Source: Puffinus mauretanicus
Taxonomy: Eukaryota; Chordata; Aves; Procellariiformes; Procellariidae
Direction of reading: 5' to 3'
DNA: 64,000 nt
Assembly (NCBI GenBank): GCA_023333565.1
Contig: JAJKFH010002485.1
Location: 248,001 to 312,000, forward strand
The notes beneath the pieces are model-generated. The model was not told where the DNA came from. It saw only the letters and a list, made by a program, of their open reading frames with translations, and ran no database searches. Below are positions 31,325 to 42,105 of this stretch, one piece after another; position 1 is the stretch's first letter, and each line of letters starts with the position of its first letter. Made by a program: the position numbers and the translations under genes.

Positions 31325-31845
31325 TCTAAAAGAGAGTCATTGATAAGAGAGGTCTGTAGAACATGAATGATACGAAGAAAATGAATAAGACACAATTATT
31401 CATTGCTTCTCACATTACAAGAAGCAGGGTATGCCCAATGAAATTGCAAGATAGCTGCTTTAAAACAAACAAACAAACAGATGGAAGGGCTTTACTTATT
31501 ACATACAATTATTTTGTGAAACTCATTGCCACTATATGTGTTGAAGACCAAAATTATAAATGGATTCATGAAAGATATGACAAATTGATAGAGGATAAAT
31601 CCACATGCAACTGTTAAACCTGATGGTCCAAAGACACCCTCCAGCTCAAAAAGTCACGAAAACACTTGCCTTTGGGAATTCAGACTGTAAACTAGAGAAA
31701 AAACAATCAATACATGCCCATTCTGATACAGATACCCAAAACTGGCACATGTCATATCCTTCCCTCAGTATCCACTACCAAGCAGATACTGAGCTGGACA
31801 GAGCTTGTTATCTGACCCAATACTGTATTTCTTCATGCACTAGAC
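31325..31845 (+). mobile_element. Ancient CR1 LINE 3' end
   Basis: This reads in the plus direction as the ORF2 C-terminus and 3' UTR of an old amniote CR1 lineage. It starts near ATGAATGATACGAAGAAAATGAATAAG. It continues through GTGAAACTCATTGCCACTATATGTGTTGAAGACC and AAATGGATTCATGAAAGATATGACAAATTGATAGAGGATAAATCC. It passes the ORF2 stop near 31616 and ends with AAGCAGATACTGAGCTGGACAGAGC...TCTGACCCAATACTGTATTTCTTC. Sequence order matches the family throughout, but the copy is diverged and frameshifted upstream. It is a different and older lineage from the CR1s at 41-44 kb and lies antisense to GABBR2. Confidence 0.8.
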
Positions 31846-32849
31846 ATACAAATAATTATCATCAGATCCAAACAGACTCTCAGGTGTTACATCATTAGGC
31901 ATTGAAACACCAAAATCTGTGCACTACAAATCCCACCGCTTGGTATAGAGACAAGGGATAAGTTTCACTTTTTTATCTGAGGTTGTCAGGAGGTAAATGG
32001 TATCTTTTGATAGATTTCTTAATTATCAGTGGTTTTTTTTTTAATGTGCATGTGTATGTGCCTGTGTTGGGGGGGAGGAATCACCTCTTTCTGTCAAGAA
32101 CTAATTGGGAGTCCCTTTTTTAAAACACATCAGCAGAAGGGGAGGTGCAGCACTTCCCTTTCATACAGTACTTATTTAGATATAAAGGTTAGAAGAGTTA
32201 TCATATACTTGGGAAATCCCAGCTTTAATTCACTTTCTGCCTGAGGAGAACTGTAATTTTCATCTCTTTCTACTTATGACCAGGCTATATATATGTCTGG
32301 ATAATGACTTTCACTATTTGCCCTGCTAAAAATCTTGTACAACGTAGGAAAATAATCAAGACTGGTAGACCAGAAGACAAAGGGTGAGGGGACCTGACAT
32401 TATAATTTATTAGTAGTTATGATCCTCACTTGGATGAGGGATCCAAGCCCCAAAGATGACTTAAGCATTTTACATTCAAATAATACATTGGATTTAAAGG
32501 ATTTAAAGGAAAAAAAACCAAAACATAGAACCGATGTTGGAAGAGCAACTAAATCTATGTTTCCTCCTAACAAACAACCTAACCAATCTAGGGTTTCATG
32601 CTTATCGTATGCCTCTAGCTAGAAACTAGAAATCATGTTACTAGAAACAATTCAAAGAAATACGACAAATAGTATTAGTAGCATACACTGGACGAGTACT
32701 TGTAAATAGAGTGTCAGAATCACGTAACAGACGCTGCAGAGGAGCAATAGCTCAAGGTTAAATACAGCTGGCCTAGCAGAGGCCTCAAGATGTAATAAAA
32801 GTCATCTGTTTGTCTCAAGGCACAATGAATACATCTACACCACTTCAGA

Positions 32850-33700
32850 GGTCTGTTTAACTTGTTCTTCAAAACTTCCAGAGGTAGCAATTTTATGCAC
32901 CTTTCAGAGTTTAAATACCCTTTTCATTAGAAAGTTTTTCCTAATATTTGGCTCAAATCTCCACTGCTACTCTTTAAATCCCTTACTTCTCAGCCAGCTG
33001 ATGAGGGCAGGACAAGCAAATGTTTTAGCGGCAATTGTCATGTATTTCAAACCTCTTCTCTAAGCAGCCTAGATCTTTTGCTTTTTGTAATGAGATGTAT
33101 TTTTAATCATCTGTCATCCTTACACATTTTCCTTAAATCAGCACTGGACACAGTAGTTAGCTGTAGGTTTTTGGCACTGGGTGGATTAAAAGGATACTAT
33201 TATTTATACATTTTAGTACAGAATTATTCTTTTTTTACCTCTTCATGTTTTTGCTTATTCATGTTCAGCCTGTGACCCACTGTAATGCCTAGTTCCTTTT
33301 GTGTATAACTATGGCCTGGTGAATTGTTCCCTGTTTTGTATTTGTCTAGCAGTTTATTCCCAATGTAGCACCAGGCATTTGACCTAAATAAACTGCATTC
33401 TGTTTTTCCCAATTACTTCTTCAATTCGTTAGTATCTTTTTGAATCCTCATCTAGTCCCCCTTGTGCTTGCTGGCTCCCTCAGGGACCACGGTACATTTG
33501 ATAATTACACATTCATCTTCTTAATCAGCAATGTCAATATTAAGTGACTCCCAATTTCAGGCCCCCCTTTCAGGACTCTACTTGGTGTATCTCTTCATGT
33601 TAGGAGATTATTCTTCTCATTGAAATGGAACTCTAATTCAGTAAACCTTGTAGTTTCATCTAGATGATACTATCCCAAATTGCTTAAGAAAATGGCATGG
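32850..33700 (-). mobile_element. Ancient CR1 LINE, RT end to 3' region
   Basis: In reverse complement this shows, from the 3' side, an AGGAAAAACTTTCTAATGAAAAGGG block (about 32925-32950), a decayed cytosol-side RT region, and at 33224-33412 a frame reading KELGITVGHRLNMNKQ. That corresponds to the [15 protein letters not shown] motif downstream of the RT domain. Further on are decayed versions of the 'catctgcaaa...aatcattaatgaagatattaaa' segment (about 33495-33545) and the segment that normally follows the D-F-S-K-A-F-D motif (to about 33700). Many indels and stops are present. Its 3' end faces the 3' end of the plus-strand CR1 at 31845. Confidence 0.7.
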
Positions 33701-35982
33701 TTAACAAAAGAGGGAAGTGGTACTCTGCAGAGGCAGTGTGACTGAAATGCCGTGTCTGACGTATTTGTTGAATCAGCATTCTAAAAGACAAGCTAGAAGA
33801 CAAGATAGCATCAGTGGGTTTTTGTATACCACAGTTCAGACTATCAGGATGAACTGGTATTGAAACATCTGACAGCATGTAGAAAACTATTATTTAGGGG
33901 GATTTCAACTGGAAGGGACATATTAAAGGTTTCACGTAGTCACCACTAACTGCCCTGGAGCTGAAAAAGCAGATTCGGGATGGGGCCGGGGGTGGTTCAT
34001 GTGTGTAGTGTGCAGGAAAATTGCTACAAACCACCATGGGTATTGTTTAACAGACTTAATTCGACAGGATGAATTGATCACTAAGCTAAAAAAACCAGGG
34101 GTCACCAAGATATGAACGACTACAATCTAACTACACTACTCATATGCAGATAAAATGGAGTGTATATGGCACACCAAGAAGTCTACCAAACACACATTTT
34201 TGAGATTGCAGTCAAGCACTCCAGTTAGGATGTGTCAGAAGTAAGCTTTCCTGACTCCTTAATTAATTCCCTTTTTTGCGTGCAAAATTATAGTCTTTAA
34301 TGACAGAGTGATCTTTTCCAGAAGAACCCAGCTGCCCAAGATAAATGGCACACAGTTTGTTTTACATCTATATTGTTCATTACTTGACACTAGCGATTAT
34401 TTATTGTTCACTATTCAAATGCTGCTCAGCCAAGAGAATTCTGTACTTCTCTATTTACTTTTCCCCTAAGTTCATATGCTGCTATTCAAAGGTACTCCTT
34501 AATCCCTGAAAAAACTTAATATTTATAAGGAGATTTTATTTTCACTTTGTAAATATACTACAGAAGCAGAGAAATCTGAATCCACTGATTCTGGATATTT
34601 GACAGCACACATTCCAGATGTATGACATGAGATATTTAAAATTTGAGTTTTCAGAGTGGTCACTAAATATTTTCTGTTTATTGGACTATATTCATTCAAC
34701 ATTATCACAGAAAGAAAATCCACAAACTGGTTCTGTGGGGTATATACTGGACAGATATTAAATATAAACAAATATTCAAAGGCAATTAGTCTCATTATTT
34801 ATATGAATCCTTATGGAAACAAGAACCAAAAGTAGTTAAGAGTCTTCTGGGTTGTATTTAGAATAATAGAAGGAAACTTTTCCAGGGTTGGATTGATGCC
34901 CCTGGAGAACAACCTATTGTATCTGCAGGTGATTCTGGAGAATTGCTAATGTCTCCTTCATTGAAGCAGTTGTGGACACCAAACAAGTCAGAACTAAGTA
35001 GATGAGCTGAGGCTCCAGGAAAGCAATCCTGGATTCTCGTGTACCTTGCTCTTGACTGTAGAGTAGACATTTGTATGTCTATTTCTGTTGATTAAACTCA
35101 GAGAAGAAAATCTGGGGCTTTTACTGCAGAAATTCAGGGAGGCCTTTTCCAAGAAGACCAATGGTGTTACGCTTGACAAGCCACGCTCTCTTGCTTGGTG
35201 CCCAGATCAACCTTCAACACCAACAAACGTCATATCATATTACCTGGGTAAATGAGTTGAAACTCTTAAATTCTTCCCCAAAAGACACAGCAGATGACCA
35301 CCCACTTTCTTCAAGTTTTCTCAATATGCAGTACCACATCTATCTTTTGTTCCTATCTACAAGAAGCATGATTTATACACATTTCAATGGCATTTGTTTG
35401 CAATTTAGCTTTAATTTTCCTTTTTAACCTATTCCAGCACAGAATTCTCTTGGGTTTTTTCTAATGCCTGACAGAAACGGGAATATGACTGAAAACAAGG
35501 TGCCTTTTAGGCTCCCGTCAGGTTTGTCGGAAATGATCTGCCAAAGCGAGAGGTGGTATGTATCTGTTCTTGCAGCCTCCTGTATCACAGCAATCTACAA
35601 TCTCAGGTTTGTTGCTGCCTTCCCTGCTCCTTGATAAGCACACAACAGTTGCCAGGATCCTCTTTCAGCTCTCACTAGCCAAAAGATTTTGGCCATCTAC
35701 TTCAACTACATGTTTGACAATGAGAATAGTCCTTTAATTGCACCCGTGGAAAAATTGCTTCATTCGGAAAGATGCCAGCTTCAAACATCACTTGGACATT
35801 TGAGCTAGACTGACAGACTGCTCTTTATTCGCCAGTAAGGTGGGGGAACAAAATGCTGTTACATGTGCTTTGTATCCTCTGCTGCATACTGAGTCATTCC
35901 TGGGTGGTATTCATGATCTATAAAGCAGTAAGCAGTTCGGTCACAGCTATCTCTGGCACCATCTGTTTGACCACTTGCAAAA

Positions 35983-36537
35983 CTAACAGGCTGCACAGAA
36001 GCTGAAAAAAGAGACATGACTAGCGTGAGTTTGGGAAAAACTATATCTAGCTTCAAAATTAAACCAGCTATTCAAAATTTCATCACAGGGTGTCAGGCAT
36101 ACTGCAGTTACCCTCTGAACCCTCACAGGCTGGTTTTCCCTTGCCTCTGGCAGACATGGCTGTCTACTTTTTCCATAGCCAAAATGTTTGCAGATAGTGT
36201 CATTAACAGAATTTTCCAGCAAAGAACAGAAAATGAAGCTCCTGAGTCTACTCAGCTGATTTTCTATGCCGGCAAATGACGAACAGCGTTTTTTGGCCAA
36301 GGAATCGTACTTTTGATATACGATCCTATTTAACTTTTTTATTTTTCTGCATTGAATTATTTGTGATAACTGTGCATTTTCATTCAAAATGTTAATAAAA
36401 CTATAAACCAGGGTAGATGAAGAAATGACTTTTGAGGTATAGAATGCTAAAACTGATGATTCCCAATTATTATGTTTGGATAATAAGCTACTAATACATT
36501 TAATATATGCTATACCCATAATTACAATTAATCTCAT
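35983..36537 (-). other. Unexplained 184-codon open frame in the 35-kb intron
   Basis: An ATG-to-stop frame of 184 codons on the GABBR2 strand, ending about 2.3 kb beyond the exon at 38822-38882. Composition is unremarkable: serine, leucine, isoleucine and cysteine, basic overall, with a weakly hydrophobic start. I see no domain, signal peptide or transposon motif. The length is above what AT-rich intronic DNA usually gives, and nothing else in the window outside CR1 approaches it. Random occurrence is still the leading explanation; a decayed processed pseudogene or a lineage-specific exon is possible. Confidence 0.2.
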
Positions 36538-38821
36538 AAAAGCATTTACAAGACATGATGTGGTCTTTTTTTCCTAGAAATCATGATGATTTGTACTATA
36601 TTTTTTTAAAAAAAGTTTAATTAATGAGTTGTATATCTGTCTCAAACTTGATAGCACCTAACAGCTATAACGACAAAGGAAAAGCCCATTTACTATTTTA
36701 AGTACTGGACTTAATTAACTTCTTTCCATTATTAGGAATTTCCCCAAAAGTCTAAGATTTATTAAAAGTTAATGTGAATGTTTCAGAAAGCTTCCTAACC
36801 AAAGAAGAATTCTTTTGGACAAATTAATAATTTCTACAATTATGCCACAAGTATTGAATATAAAAGCCTTGTATAAAAAAAATGCCAATGAAAGAACAAC
36901 AGAAAAAAAAATGTTAATGGTTAGAATATAATTTGCAATTAAAAGAAGACAGATTACGTTCACCTATGTTGTTATACTGTTCGTTATTTCAATTTCTCAT
37001 ACATTTTTGTACGTTCTTTTCATTTCCAAAGTTAGTAAGAACAAAACTTAAGACCAAGCTTCAGATGTGTTGACAGACTATTGCTTGCATGAGAGAGAAT
37101 CCAGGCCTTCTCCTGCATTTCTCCCTAGGATGCCTTGGTTATAACAAAACTTTCCCCTGTAGGTTAATTGGGAACCTTTGGTTGCCTGAATCAGTTCTGA
37201 AATAGTCATTATGCAACTGCAAGGAATTATAAAATGGGCGGCTGTCTCCTACGTTCTTATTGACCAAACAGTACTTCAACGGATGGTAAAACCATTGGTG
37301 TTAAATAGCGTCTATTGTGAAACTGAAAAACATTATAAAGAAACTAAAATTTGAATGGTTGAAAATAAAAATCTTTATAAAGACAGCTCCTCCAGATTAG
37401 TTCAGAAGATGCACGTTGCATCTCCCCATGATCCCAAATCACATCCTTGATGCGCAGAGGGAACGTGTTAAACTTCCTCCTCGCTCAGATGCTCTAGCAG
37501 GGTACATACAGCTGCCTTAGGCATAATGCGTAAGGGCTCCTTCAGACTTCTGAGGAATAAAAACCTCTTGTAAAACCCCATTACAATATTTTTTCATGAT
37601 TCTTTCACGTGGCTGTAAACACTGTTACTACAGAAAAAAAAGGATGGGGGGAGAAGAGGAAGCAATCAATATTTATCATTAGTGTTGAGCAAAAATTTCT
37701 AAATTATATTATCATAAGATGACATCTGGAAAGTTTTAGTGGCTAGAAATGCTTCAGGGAACATGAGTTAATACCATCAGTTATAGTTGTGAAGGCAAGA
37801 GCAATCCCGAAGATTGCTTCAGTAAATTAGAATGAGTAACAGATCCCCCTCAAGTGCATTGCTGTTCATTAATGATAATGCCCATACAGCAGACAATTTC
37901 TGTTTAAAGGATGAGCCTTTGTAACTTGGTCAGCAGAATTATGTTTAAAGTGATCTCCTGAAGACAAAGGGAGTTCTTTCTCATGCATTGTCTGAAAAAC
38001 ATTTGCCAGCTTTCTCACTACTACTCTCACGAGACCATCCAAAAGCAATCATCTCCGGTTTTATCTCAGTCTCAGCCTAGGAACAAAAACATGAATTGCA
38101 TTCTATAAACTGTAGAAACAACTATGACATGTCTTCTATGAATCACCATTTCTGCAGAAAACTCTCCCAAGCAAACACCTCTTCCAGGTGCAAACGACCC
38201 TTGACAAATCCCTGCGGCTGCATTTGTGGTCTCTGCTGGTGAGACCATTCCCTGCAGGAGCAACTCAGGCTGAGAGAAGGCAGCAGGCTTGGCCAGTCGC
38301 ACTGTGGAGTGTGTTGCCTCCAAGGGACGGGGTCAGCAGTTTGTGTCCTCTGCACGCTGCGGGACTGACTCCTGAAGCAGCTTTCAGCAAGCAGTTGCAG
38401 AATGTCAAAAGTCAGTCTTCAGAGAGCACAAACACTAAGTTGAAAGAGCTTAACAGCAAAAAACCTCTCTAAGTTCCTCTTCAGACACAGTTTTCAGAAA
38501 CAGCTGTATTAAGAAGTGGGTGCTTAGCTGACCAGTACAGTTTGACGGATCAGTAGTTTCTATAAGTATGTGGATTTTTTTCTAGAACAATTCTTGGAAA
38601 TACCTGGGAATATCTCAGAGCACGCAGGGTTCAAAACACAGTATTTTAAACAGGTAACAAAACTTTCTGCAAAACAGGTAACAAAATTTGCTGCATCTTC
38701 CAAACAGTTCCTTTTCAAAATAAAAGTACGTATTTAAAACATCCTGAAACAAATGCAACTGATACACAAGTTTGAAACTGCATACGTAATTATAATGAAA
38801 ATCAAATTGTTTGCAACTTAC

Positions 38822-38882
38822 CTTGGAATTGCGTAAATTTGATAGTTCCCATCCTCTCTCCATTTCTGAAAACAACTTGACC
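38822..38882 (-). CDS. GABBR2: GABA-B receptor subunit 2, ectodomain exon
   Basis: This is an internal coding exon of 61 nt. The acceptor AG is at 38883-38884 and the donor GT (GTAAGT on the minus strand) at 38820-38821. It starts in phase 0 and encodes GQVVFRNGERMGTIKFTQFQ, identical to the human residues as I recall them, then leaves one G for the next exon at 3542. This is the beta-strand region near the C-terminal end of the Venus-flytrap ectodomain, the module that contacts the GABBR1 ectodomain and raises its agonist affinity. The upstream exon, which should end in the residues before GQVV, was not found up to position 64000. The acceptor's pyrimidine tract is unusual (listed separately). 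Confidence 0.95.
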
Positions 38883-38883
38883 C

Positions 38884-38903
38884 TAAATAAAATAAATAAA
38901 TAC
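38884..38903. repeat. (TAAA)n microsatellite forming a splice-acceptor tract
   Basis: On the plus strand TAAATAAAATAAATAAATA directly abuts the exon. On the transcribed strand it gives a TATTTATTTATTTTATTTAG acceptor. The pyrimidine tract of the ectodomain exon is therefore a short TTTA repeat rich in T, with no C and interrupted by A. Confidence 0.75.
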
Positions 38904-41048
38904 CTTAAAAGTTTTATAAATCTCTCATAACATAGTTTCATTAGCACTGCAATTATTTTCCATTCACTATTAAAATTACCCAAGCAAAGTTTAAACTTTG
39001 AAGATAGCAGATTCATCCAAAGTTAAAATAAAACTCCGTAACACCTCCTTAAATCTTTCTTCCACAGATTTCAAATGGCCTTAGAAAGTTGACCAGTGTT
39101 ATCACCTACTTTTCATGGATGGAAATGGAGGTACGATAAAGTCAGTAATTTACTGAATCTCAGATGATGAGAGATATGCAAACAATTGATTTTCACTGTG
39201 TGACTGTTTTTATCAGGGATATGTAAGAGCTATCAAAGATCACACAAGAAAATGGTTCTCCATTTCATTCATCATAGGGTTCTCCAAATGGCTCTGTGAT
39301 CTACTTATATCAATGATTATGGATACCTGTAGCTTTTGTGGCTTGGTTTTGTACTACATCAACACACATGTCCTAGTATTCTTTTTAAATGTAATGCCTT
39401 TAAGTCAGTACTACCCTTTATTGTGCTACATGTTGTTACTCTTCAAAATAATGGTCACGTAACGCTGAAAACTCCTCACATATCCCTAGCAAATACTCCC
39501 ATCTTTCATCCCATCTTTCTGACTTAAATTTTAAAAAGTTCTTGTTAAATTTCTTCCTTACTTCAGCTATTTCATGATTGAGTATGAAAGAAGAGGGTTT
39601 CATTCATTTATGCTAACAAGTATTTTTAATATTTTGAACCTGCAGTGGAGTGCTGAGTGCTGTCAATATGGATTGCTGTTTTACTGCATCCCCAGTTTGG
39701 TTTATTATTATTGTCTCCATTAATCTTTGTTTTAGCAGACATCAGGGTACGAGAAAACAAACGGTAAGCACATAAGACTACAATACATTTTTCTGTACAA
39801 GCCAGCCCCTTTTTGGATAACCCTTTCTGGTCGCTAAGGGGATGCACTAAAGGCAACCATCTGAATTACTGAAATCAGCTCCCTGCAAGGAACCGTACAA
39901 CAGATGCTTAGTACAGAACACTCACCCCACATTTCCTGCAAGCCACAAAGCACCGTTTCCCTTTGACATATAGAAGAAGACACCCTTCAACAAATGTAAG
40001 CTACCTTGTGCTAAGCCTTAAAAGCCAAAAGCCCCAGTCTGTGACAAAAAGAGGGCAAGAGAAATGAACACTGGAGAGATTCTGGCGACAGCTGCAGAAG
40101 GGCACAGGAGCTGCTCCTACTGAAATCCGGTTGAGCTAAGTCTCGTGCAGTGGCAGGGGACAACGTAAAACATTAGCAGGCAGATTTATGTGTGCACCTT
40201 AGCAGCCTTCATCCAGATCTCCTTTGGTTTGGAGAAGTAGTTTTTAATATCCCTTCATTTGTTTGAACATAATCATAACGCATTTGGCTACTTGGTTTAA
40301 GTGACTACTTAGTTTAAGTTAAAAATAGTAGAAAATATTAAGAAAAGAGATGTAAAGATGCTATGCAAGTACCACTTGTTGCAGATATGTATCTATGATC
40401 AATCCAGTCTTAAATTCTTGGTTCTGTGATCTGTGTTGGAGATTTCTATAGTTAAATTTTTTACTGCCTTTTACTTTAACTCTGTCTCCTCTTATTCTTT
40501 CATTACAAGATAACAGGACTCTAAGTTGTCTATAGAGTGTTATTTATAGATAAACACACAGCAAGAATCACTGCTATCATCTATGATGACAGTCATCTAC
40601 AATTGTCATCTATTGTTGATAGTATAATATACCAGCTCACAAAATTTTCTAGATTCCAAGTGCAACTGGTTTGCAATATTATTATTGCTTCTTGTAAAAT
40701 CACCCACATTTTTATCATCCAGCAGGAGAGATATATACCATATGCATCTGCTGACTAGAGATAAATACATACATCCTCATTGACATGTTCTGAAACTATC
40801 AACAAAACATAAATCAGGTCTGAATGTTCTGAATAAATGTAAAAATTTGGATTTAAAAAAAATATGAACAGAATTCTAGATTTAGCAGTATTTGTTTTTA
40901 TCAACTTCCCTTTGCTTGTGATTTGTGGTTTATACTGATCAAAGTAGTAGATTAAAGATATGAATAATGGTGATGAAAGGGTTATGGAACAACTCATGTG
41001 AAAGTGTCCTTGTTATCCGTAAAAATATTCAATCACAGTGTTTTACTT

Positions 41049-42105
41049 TCATAGAATCATAGAATCACAGAATAGTTTGGGTGGGAAGGGACCTTTAAAG
41101 GTCATCTAGCCTGCAAAAAGCAGGGACATCTTCAACCAGACCAGGTTGCTCAGAGCCCCATCCAACCTGACCTTGAATGTTCCCAGGGATGGGGTATCTA
41201 CCACCTCTCTGGGCAACCTGTTCTAGTGTTTCACCACCCTCATTGTAAAAAATTTCTTCCTTATATCTAGTCTAAATCTACCCTCTTCTAGTTTAAAACC
41301 ATTCCCCCTTGTCCTGTCACAACAGGCCCTTCTAAAAAGTCTGTCCCCATCTTTCTCATAAGCCCCCTTTAAGTACTGAAAGGCTGTGATAAGGTCTCCC
41401 CAGAACCTTCTCTTCTCCATGCTGAACAACCCCAACTCTGTCAGCCTTTCTTCATAGAAGAGGTGTCCCATCCCCCTGATTATTTTTGTGGCCCTCCTCT
41501 GGACCCACTCCAACAGGTCCATGTCTTTCCTGTGCTGAGGGTTCCAGAGCAGAGTAGAGGGACAGAATCACCTCCCTCGACCTGCTGGCCATGCTTCTTT
41601 TGATGCAGCCCAGGATATGGTTGGCCTTCTGGGCTGCGAGTGCACATTGTTGGCTCATGTCCAATTTTTCATCCACCAGTACCCCTGAGTCCTTCTCAGC
41701 GGGGCTGCTCTCAACCCCTTCATCCCCCAGCCTGTATTGATACCGGGGGTTGCCCCGACCCAGGTGCAGGACCCTGCACTTGGCCTTGTTGAACCTCATG
41801 AGGTTCACACGGGCCCACTTCTCGAGCTTGTCCAGGTCCCTCTGGATGGCATCCCATCCCTCAGGCGTGTCAGCTGCACCACTCAGCTTGGTGTCATCTG
41901 CAAACTTGCTGAGGGTGCACTCGATCCCACTGTCTATGTCATTGATGAAGATATTAAACAGTACTTGTCCCAATACAGACCCCTGTGGGACACCACTTGA
42001 CCCTGAATCATCTCCATCTGGATATTAAGCCTTGACCACTACCTTCTGGATGTGACCATCCAACCAATTCCTCATCCACCGAACAGTCCACCCATCAAAT
42101 CCATA
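41049..42105 (-). mobile_element. Older CR1 LINE, 3' part (interrupted by a younger CR1)
   Basis: The 3' terminus is at 41049 (TCATAGAATCATAGAATCACAG on the plus strand). The ORF2 C-terminal region runs from about 41223 upward. One frame (41973 to 41452) carries [19 protein letters not shown] and [11 protein letters not shown], the RT active-site block. The downstream part (41522 to 41223) is in another frame. A deletion of roughly 35-40 nt near 41546-41551, between the residues SAL and WNPQ, explains the switch. A TAA stop sits upstream of the GVPQGS motif. The RT frame stops abruptly at 42105 and resumes at 44468. The element lies in GABBR2 sense orientation. Confidence 0.9.

Larger units (their letters stand above)
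3543..38821 (-). other. GABBR2 intron, about 35 kb
   Basis: A single large intron lies between two exons whose split codon joins correctly, with the donor at 38820-38821 and the acceptor at 3543-3544. Contents are listed separately: a possible decayed DNA transposon (7.3 kb), a solo LTR (17.9 kb), a MIR-like SINE (21.7 kb), an old CR1 (23.2 kb), a CpG-dense patch (24.9 kb), and ancient CR1s (31.3 and 32.9 kb). I recognise nothing in the stretches 3.5-7.3, 7.6-17.9, 18.5-21.7, 25.3-31.3 and 33.7-38.8 kb beyond AT-rich intronic sequence, short homopolymer runs and chance open frames, apart from the hairpins and the 184-codon frame listed separately. Confidence 0.85.

Noticed and set aside
38615..39016. 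133-codon minus-strand frame around the ectodomain exon
   Set aside because: It overlaps the real exon in a different reading frame. The true coding part is only 38822-38882, defined by splice sites and the GABBR2 peptide.
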